This document shows positions 7,495-10,709 of a DNA stretch of 10,709 nt, piece by piece. Position 1 is the stretch's first letter. The number at the start of each line of letters is the position of its first letter. The notes beneath the pieces were generated by a model. That model did no database searches. It was not told the origin of the DNA and worked only from the letters and a program-made list of their open reading frames with translations. The DNA is from JAMXLO01 sp035511435. GTDB lineage: Bacteria; Pseudomonadota; Alphaproteobacteria; Acetobacterales; Acetobacteraceae. Position numbers and translations under genes: made by a program. The stretch spans positions 1-10,709 of the forward strand of contig DATKFJ010000263.1 in NCBI GenBank assembly GCA_035511435.1. The letters are read 5' to 3'.

Positions 7495-8196
7495 TCATGC
7501 CTCCATCGGCGTGGCAGCTCGCCCACGCAGCACCACGTCGAACCGATACCCGAGAGCGTAGTCCGGCTGCGTGATGTCGAGATCGAACGCGGCGATCAGC
7601 CGGTCGCGCGCCTGTTCGTCCGGCACCGCGTGGAAGATCGGATCGAACGCCAGCAGCGGGTCGCCGGGGAAATACATCTGGGTGACCAGGCGTGTGGCGA
7701 AGGCCGGCCCGAAGTAGGAAAAATGGATGTGGTTCGGCCGCCAGGCGTTGCGGTGATTGGGCCAGGGATAGGCGCCCGGGCGGATCGTCAGGAACCGGTA
7801 GTGGCCGTTGTCATCGGTGAACACCCGGCCGTCGCCATGGAAATTCGGATCGAGCGGCGCGTCGTGCTGGTCGGCCGGATGGTCGTAGCGCCCGGTGGCA
7901 TTGGCCTGCCAGATCTCCACCATGGTGTTCGGCACCGGACGACCGTCCTCGTCCGTGATCGTGCCGGCGACAATGATGCGCTCACCGATGGCGGGCTTGC
8001 CGGTGGCCATGGTGAGGTCGGCGAGCGGCGGGAATTGCGCGGCGGAGAAACGCGGGCCGGTCGTTTCCGTGATGGTGTGCGGCAAGGGATGCAGCTTTTG
8101 CTTCGGGTGCCGCTTGATCGTGCCGCGGTAGGCCGGCGCATCATACGGCGGCTGCGTGTCGGGGGTGAGTGGGCGGTACGGGGTTGGATCAGCCAT
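7495..8196 (-). CDS. pcaH: Protocatechuate 3,4-dioxygenase, beta subunit
   Basis: This is the catalytic subunit (233 aa) of protocatechuate 3,4-dioxygenase, which uses non-haem Fe(III) and O2 to open the ring of protocatechuate in the beta-ketoadipate pathway. The four iron ligands known for the family are all visible: Tyr104 (GRYDH), Tyr143 (PGAYPWPN), His156 and His158 (RPNHIHFS). The conserved active-site Arg153 and Trp145 are also present. ATG 8196 was chosen because GGAGA (8208-8204) lies 8 nt upstream. ATG 8211, which would add five residues, has no such signal. It is the first gene of pcaHG on the minus strand. No pca regulator (pcaQ, pcaR or pcaU type) is adjacent; upstream is IS debris. 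It appears intact and functional. Confidence 0.95.
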   Translation of the reverse strand: MADPTPYRPLTPDTQPPYDAPAYRGTIKRHPKQKLHPLPHTITETTGPRFSAAQFPPLADLTMATGKPAIGERIIVAGTITDEDGRPVPNTMVEIWQANATGRYDHPADQHDAPLDPNFHGDGRVFTDDNGHYRFLTIRPGAYPWPNHRNAWRPNHIHFSYFGPAFATRLVTQMYFPGDPLLAFDPIFHAVPDEQARDRLIAAFDLDITQPDYALGYRFDVVLRGRAATPMEA

Positions 8197-8312
8197 CGGG
8201 TCCGTCTCCATGCTGGCCGCAAGCTGTCATAGCCGGGCCGGTTCGTCACCCCGCGGGGAGTGGGTCAGTTTGGAATCTATTCCCATTTGCTCACTCGACA
8301 AAACGGCCTACA

Positions 8313-8570
8313 AGCAACGTGTACACCGCAGTCGGCACTGAGCTTACCCAGCATGAGATGGTTAATCACGGGGCCAAGCAATATGCCCGTGGCGATGTGA
8401 CGACCAGTTCGGTCGAAGGCTTCTTCTGCATCTTCAAGCGCGGCATGGTCGGCGTTTACCGGCACTGCGGTGAGCAACATTTGCAGCGCTGTCTAGACGA
8501 ATTCAGCTTCCGTTATTCCAACCACTCCCCCCTTGGCATCGCGAAGACGCCATTGTTACGGATTGGGTGA
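8313..8570 (+). mobile_element. IS1595-family (ISXO2-like) transposase, C-terminal fragment
   Basis: A plus-strand frame encodes the end of the DDE domain of an ISXO2-like transposase: an HEMVNHGAKQYARGDVTT stretch, the SVEGFF motif with the third catalytic acidic residue, IFKRGMVGVYRHCGEQHLQR, and DEFSFRYSN. Recognisable similarity starts near 8313 (SNVYTAVG) and fades after PLGI at 8540. The frame then ends at 8570 without the usual GKRL-Y tail. The zinc-ribbon N-terminus and the first two catalytic aspartates are missing. The upstream in-frame sequence (8169-8312) is the antisense of pcaH plus spacer. This is a dead remnant truncated at both ends. Confidence 0.85.
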
Positions 8571-8644
8571 GAGACGGGAATCGGCAGACTCAGGCGCCTC
8601 ATTTCGCTATCCTGGTGAGTGCGAATCGAACTAGGAAGCAAAGT

Positions 8645-8973
8645 ATGAACTCTTTGAAAGCGCTTGTCGCCATAGCTGACGGCGATGGCTCGTTATTTGC
8701 CGCCGATGTGATCCGACATAGGGCAAGAACTGGATAGTTCCAACCTGGAGCGAATCCCCTTCAGAAGGATACAAATCGCAAGAGCGAATAATTTGTCTCG
8801 ATTCCCTTCACCATCAAAGAGGCCGCTTTGGCGATCCGCCGGTGGATTTTGTCGTAAAAGATCCGATTCCCGGATCTGTGCTGTACGGTCCCGACCGACC
8901 CGCAGCAGAAAGCGGGTATCGCGTTGTATTCCATCCCAAGGTTCGGTTTCCGATACCGCGCGGCATTCATTAG
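8645..8973 (+). pseudogene. Frameshifted small conserved-looking gene
   Basis: AGGA (8633-8636) stands 8 nt upstream of ATG 8645. The first frame reads MNSLKALVAIADGDGSLFAA through DVIRHR, then stops at TAG 8735-8737 after 30 codons. In the -1 frame, an open segment from 8722 to TAG 8971-8973 (83 codons) continues with natural-looking protein: GKNWIVPTWSESPSEGY, then ERIICLD, PPVDFVVKDPIPGSVLYG and GYRVVFHPKVRFPIP. One extra G in the AGGG run at 8719-8722 would join the two into a protein of about 109 aa. The joined product looks like a small soluble protein of the type that carries a GKLWLVPEW-like segment; this resemblance is from memory and no function is known. It is either a real inactivating deletion or a sequencing indel. 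A programmed frameshift is less likely because no classic slippery heptamer is present. Confidence 0.6.
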
Positions 8974-8995
8974 GTGCAATCATTGGGCGTCTCCC

Positions 8996-9550
8996 ATGGC
9001 CGAGTCCGAGACGACTATCCAAGTGACGAAAATAAACGCCGTCCATCGACAAATTGACCCTGCGATCCGTATGTGGTTTGCCGATGATGACCCAGTAGCC
9101 ATCCACACTCTAGTTGCGGCTGCCCATGAGCTTCTCCACACCCTCTTTAAGCGCGCTGGTTTGGCGGGGCTGCTGTTTGATTCGCCCTCCATCAAAAAAG
9201 AATGGCGCAGCACCGTCGCAAAAGCGATTAAAGCACCTGCAACATTTTTCAAGCATGCCCAACGCGACCCAGACGCCACACTCACATTCCACCCAGGCGT
9301 TAACGAGACAATATTATTATATTGCGCGTCCGCCCTCGACCGGATGAACGAAGCGAAATCCATCGAAGTAATCGCCTTAGCGTGGTGGCTTTGGCTTCGC
9401 GAGCCCGAGTTATTTCTCCCTGAAGCGGGCCACCACAACGTCCCAGCGAATCTTTTCGATTATCTTCGTAAAGTCAATAAGTTCCAGTTTCTCGAAGTCT
9501 GCCGCGATCTGGCTAAAATCAGCCGGCTGCCGGGATACACCGCCCGTTAG
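8996..9550 (+). CDS. Uncharacterised protein (184 aa)
   Basis: This is a complete open frame 22 bp downstream of the frameshifted gene, with which it probably formed an operon. The product is soluble, mostly helical in appearance, and has no signal peptide. Notable segments are INAVHRQIDPAIRMWFADDD near the N-terminus, DPVAIHTLVAAAHELL (about 29-44), FFKHAQRDPDATLTFHPG (about 84-101), and an aromatic-rich ALAWWLWLREPELFLPE stretch (about 126-142). The FFKHA-RDP-A pattern recalls a family of hypothetical proteins in rhizobia and other proteobacteria, with no assigned role. ATG 8996 is preferred. ATG 8924 is in the same frame but lies inside the upstream gene and adds an unnatural N-terminus. 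No strong Shine-Dalgarno is seen, so coupling to the upstream gene is possible. The stop at 9550 runs straight into the second IS1595-like tail, so the C-terminus could be altered. Confidence 0.7.
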   Translation: MAESETTIQVTKINAVHRQIDPAIRMWFADDDPVAIHTLVAAAHELLHTLFKRAGLAGLLFDSPSIKKEWRSTVAKAIKAPATFFKHAQRDPDATLTFHPGVNETILLYCASALDRMNEAKSIEVIALAWWLWLREPELFLPEAGHHNVPANLFDYLRKVNKFQFLEVCRDLAKISRLPGYTAR

Positions 9551-9586
9551 AGCGGTATCACCGGCCACGATAGCCGGCCTGTCACC

Positions 9587-9700
9587 TTCAGCTACAACAG
9601 CCGCGCGCGCCTTGGCGTCGACGACGAAGAACGGGCCGTGCTGGCGGCAAAGTGCATGGACGGGAAGCGCCTAGCATATCGGCGGACTGACGCAGCCTAA
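9587..9700 (+). mobile_element. Second IS1595-like transposase tail
   Basis: In the same frame as the preceding gene but beyond its stop, 37 codons read FSYNSRARLGVDDEERAVLA, then KCMDGKRLAYRRTDAA and a TAA at 9698-9700. This resembles the extreme C-terminus of ISXO2-like transposases (R-Y-N-x-R, LG, then GKRLTYR). It cannot simply be the missing end of the 8313-8570 fragment, because both contain the F-x-Y-(S/N)-x-x-(S/A)-x-LG segment with different codons. They are therefore two separate copies. The stretch between the gene stop and 9587 is unassigned. Confidence 0.55.
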
Positions 9701-9774
9701 GACGCCGCACCATTTGGCACGAGCATTCTTGCGATGCAGGCTGGACAATGACTAGCGGCCAACGTTGTGGCATC

Positions 9775-9897
9775 GGCCTACGATCCCTGTTACTCTTGAT
9801 GGTGGCGGAACGGGACTCGACCTCCCGAGTCGCCGAAGAGATGACGGTCGCCCGACCCTATATAATCTCCTTCTACAGGGGACGGGGAGCGGTCGTC
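9775..9897 (+). mobile_element. Possible IS630-type helix-turn-helix remnant
   Basis: A plus-strand frame reads LRSLLLLMVAERDSTSRVAE, then EMTVARPYIISFYRGRGAV. This resembles the N-terminal homeodomain-like helix-turn-helix of IS630-family transposases (R-x-x-x-LLL-x-A-x-G-x-S, VAE-x-x-GVSRPTV, W-x-R-R-y-x-x-GG), but the recognition helix is degraded. Nothing of the catalytic domain follows; the next real gene starts at 9918. The similarity is weak, and the stretch may be ordinary non-coding DNA. Confidence 0.3.
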
Positions 9898-9917
9898 AGC
9901 AGGTACATGACGAGAAT

Positions 9918-10217
9918 ATGGCAATCTCAGATATTGGATGGATCGTGGCTGCCGCTGCTGCTCCTCTCCAGGCAGGAACGGGCGCTGTAATGCTGCACAT
10001 TGGTTTGACGCATTTCCAGGCGGCCAGACGCTTGTTTGCGGCAATACCCATTGCCCCGTTGATTGCTGCTGCGATATGGGCCTACTCAGAACGCCCTTCG
10101 ATTACCGAATGTTGGCTAGTCGGAGCTATTGTGGGGCCGGCAACGATTATCCTTACGTTCGAAACCTTGCGCTGGCTCGATCACCTAAAGGAGCTATCTA
10201 CCGATGAGAGCCGATAG
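9918..10217 (+). CDS. Small membrane protein, unknown function (99 aa)
   Basis: A hydrophobic protein with roughly three membrane-spanning stretches: about residues 5-30 (GWIVAAAAAPLQAGTGAVML), 38-56 (LFAAIPIAPLIAAAIWAY) and 63-88 (CWLVGAIVGPATIILTFETL). The C-terminus (DHLKELSTDESR) is polar. ATG 9918 was chosen over the in-frame ATG at 9765 because everything before it is Arg/Gly-rich and lacks membrane character. The Shine-Dalgarno is poor (GACGAG, 9909-9914). The stop overlaps the next gene by 14 bp, so the two are co-translated. The size and topology recall holins and small accessory membrane proteins, but nothing identifies it. Codon use is less GC-biased than that of the pca and ABC genes. 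Confidence 0.6.
   Translation: MAISDIGWIVAAAAAPLQAGTGAVMLHIGLTHFQAARRLFAAIPIAPLIAAAIWAYSERPSITECWLVGAIVGPATIILTFETLRWLDHLKELSTDESR
10187..10193 (+). promoter_or_regulatory. Ribosome binding site for the 10204 gene
   Basis: AAAGGAG, 10 nt before ATG 10204, lies inside the end of the upstream membrane-protein gene. It supports the 14-bp overlapping start. Confidence 0.6.
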
Positions 10218-10671
10218 GATATGGTCCTCGTTCAAAGATCTTCCACTGCTGGGAAGGTTATTTGCCTCGACTGTGGCGGGCGTCTGTCTGTTCGGATCCA
10301 TAGCCTCGATAGCAGCCATAGGTGCCCCGGCGGCAGCGCAGCCACCGCCAAGTATTAACGGAAATTGTAACAACTTTGGTAACCACAACACTAATTGCAA
10401 TACATTCAATTTTGGGCCACAAAAGCTCCAATTCACGGACGCACTGGGCGCCGTATTGCTAGCCAAACTGCCCAAAGAGAATGGGATCAACATTCTGGCC
10501 GTTGGTTCCCCGTCAGATTGGAATGTCGGGCAACAAATCTATGATTTTCTCAAATCTAATGGCTACCAAGTGAGTATCCAGCGGGCTGGCGTGCTGGCCC
10601 CTCCACCGGACGGTCCACTCGTATGGAATACGCAGAATTCAGTTCTTACTGTCGCCCCCAGTGCGCGATGA
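10204..10671 (+). CDS. Exported or membrane-anchored protein with Asn/Cys-rich repeat, unknown function
   Basis: A 155-aa protein. A polar N-terminus (1-14) is followed by a long hydrophobic stretch (about 17-44) ending AAAQ, which fits a signal peptide or an N-terminal anchor. A short Pro linker follows, then NGNCNNFGNHNTNCNTFNFG (52-71), a two-unit repeat with Cys55 and Cys65 ten residues apart. Such G-N-x-N repeats suggest a small beta-solenoid coil or a disulphide-bridged turn. The C-terminal part (about 74-155) looks like a compact alpha/beta domain: INILAVGSPSDW, then a helix with QIYDFLKSNGYQV, and a final WNTQNSVLTV strand. ATG 10204 has a good Shine-Dalgarno. It overlaps the membrane-protein gene upstream, so the two products probably work together at the envelope. 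The family is not recognised. Confidence 0.65.
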   Translation: MRADRIWSSFKDLPLLGRLFASTVAGVCLFGSIASIAAIGAPAAAQPPPSINGNCNNFGNHNTNCNTFNFGPQKLQFTDALGAVLLAKLPKENGINILAVGSPSDWNVGQQIYDFLKSNGYQVSIQRAGVLAPPPDGPLVWNTQNSVLTVAPSAR

Positions 10672-10709
10672 CGGTGTCGGCGTTGCCTTTCCTCCTAGAC
10701 TTCCCTCGC

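Noticed and set aside
8716..8724. Programmed -1 ribosomal frameshift at the AGGG run
   Set aside because: The local sequence does not form an X-XXY-YYZ slippery heptamer in the incoming frame; an ordinary indel explains the data more simply.
8693..9106. 137-aa minus-strand frame
   Set aside because: It overlaps the more natural plus-strand frames of the frameshifted gene and the 184-aa gene, and its composition is not convincing.
9561..9577. CCGGC-N7-GCCGG inverted repeat after the 184-aa gene as a terminator
   Set aside because: The stem is only 5 bp with no U-tract, and it lies in DNA where such GC motifs are frequent.
1..10709. CRISPR array, tRNA, rRNA or a recognisable defence system
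   Set aside because: No regularly spaced repeats, no tRNA- or rRNA-like sequence and no known nuclease, effector or toxin-antitoxin motif was seen on either strand.

Overview
The window reads as a high-GC proteobacterial chromosome segment. It is most likely from an alphaproteobacterium; this is inferred from base composition, codon use and the gene families, and no marker gene settles it. It has two parts: a metabolic/transport part (about 840-8200) and a lower-GC, IS-scarred accessory part (about 8300-10709).

Layout: 1-842 has no convincing gene, apart from a possible short minus-strand ORF (241-489) and an AT-rich promoter-like stretch. 843-4779 (+) is a complete ABC importer of the spermidine/putrescine (Pot)-like type, in the order permease, ATPase, Tat-exported binding protein, permease. 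The first three genes overlap, and a 76-bp gap with a weak hairpin precedes the fourth. 4780-4895 is a short convergent spacer with tandem 16-bp repeats, a perfect 14-bp palindrome and a hairpin. 8196-4896 (-) holds an aromatic-catabolism cluster: pcaH and pcaG (protocatechuate 3,4-dioxygenase beta and alpha), then an MFS symporter. pcaG and the symporter are separated by about 670 bp that contains a broken IS5-family transposase.

From about 8313 the window becomes a graveyard of IS remnants: an IS1595-family C-terminal fragment, a second and different IS1595-like tail, and a possible IS630-like helix-turn-helix. Between and after these lie two pairs of uncharacterised genes. The first pair is a small gene with an apparent one-base frameshift (8645-8973) followed by a 184-aa protein (8996-9550). 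The second pair is a small membrane protein (9918-10217) overlapping a secreted or anchored protein with an Asn/Cys-rich repeat (10204-10671).

Functionally, PcaHG would open the ring of protocatechuate to beta-carboxy-cis,cis-muconate. The MFS protein is a plausible importer of an aromatic or other organic acid for this pathway. The remaining beta-ketoadipate genes and a pca regulator are not in the window. The ABC importer's substrate cannot be read from sequence. No clear new defence or mobile system is visible; the least explained content is the two orphan gene pairs in the IS-rich tail.
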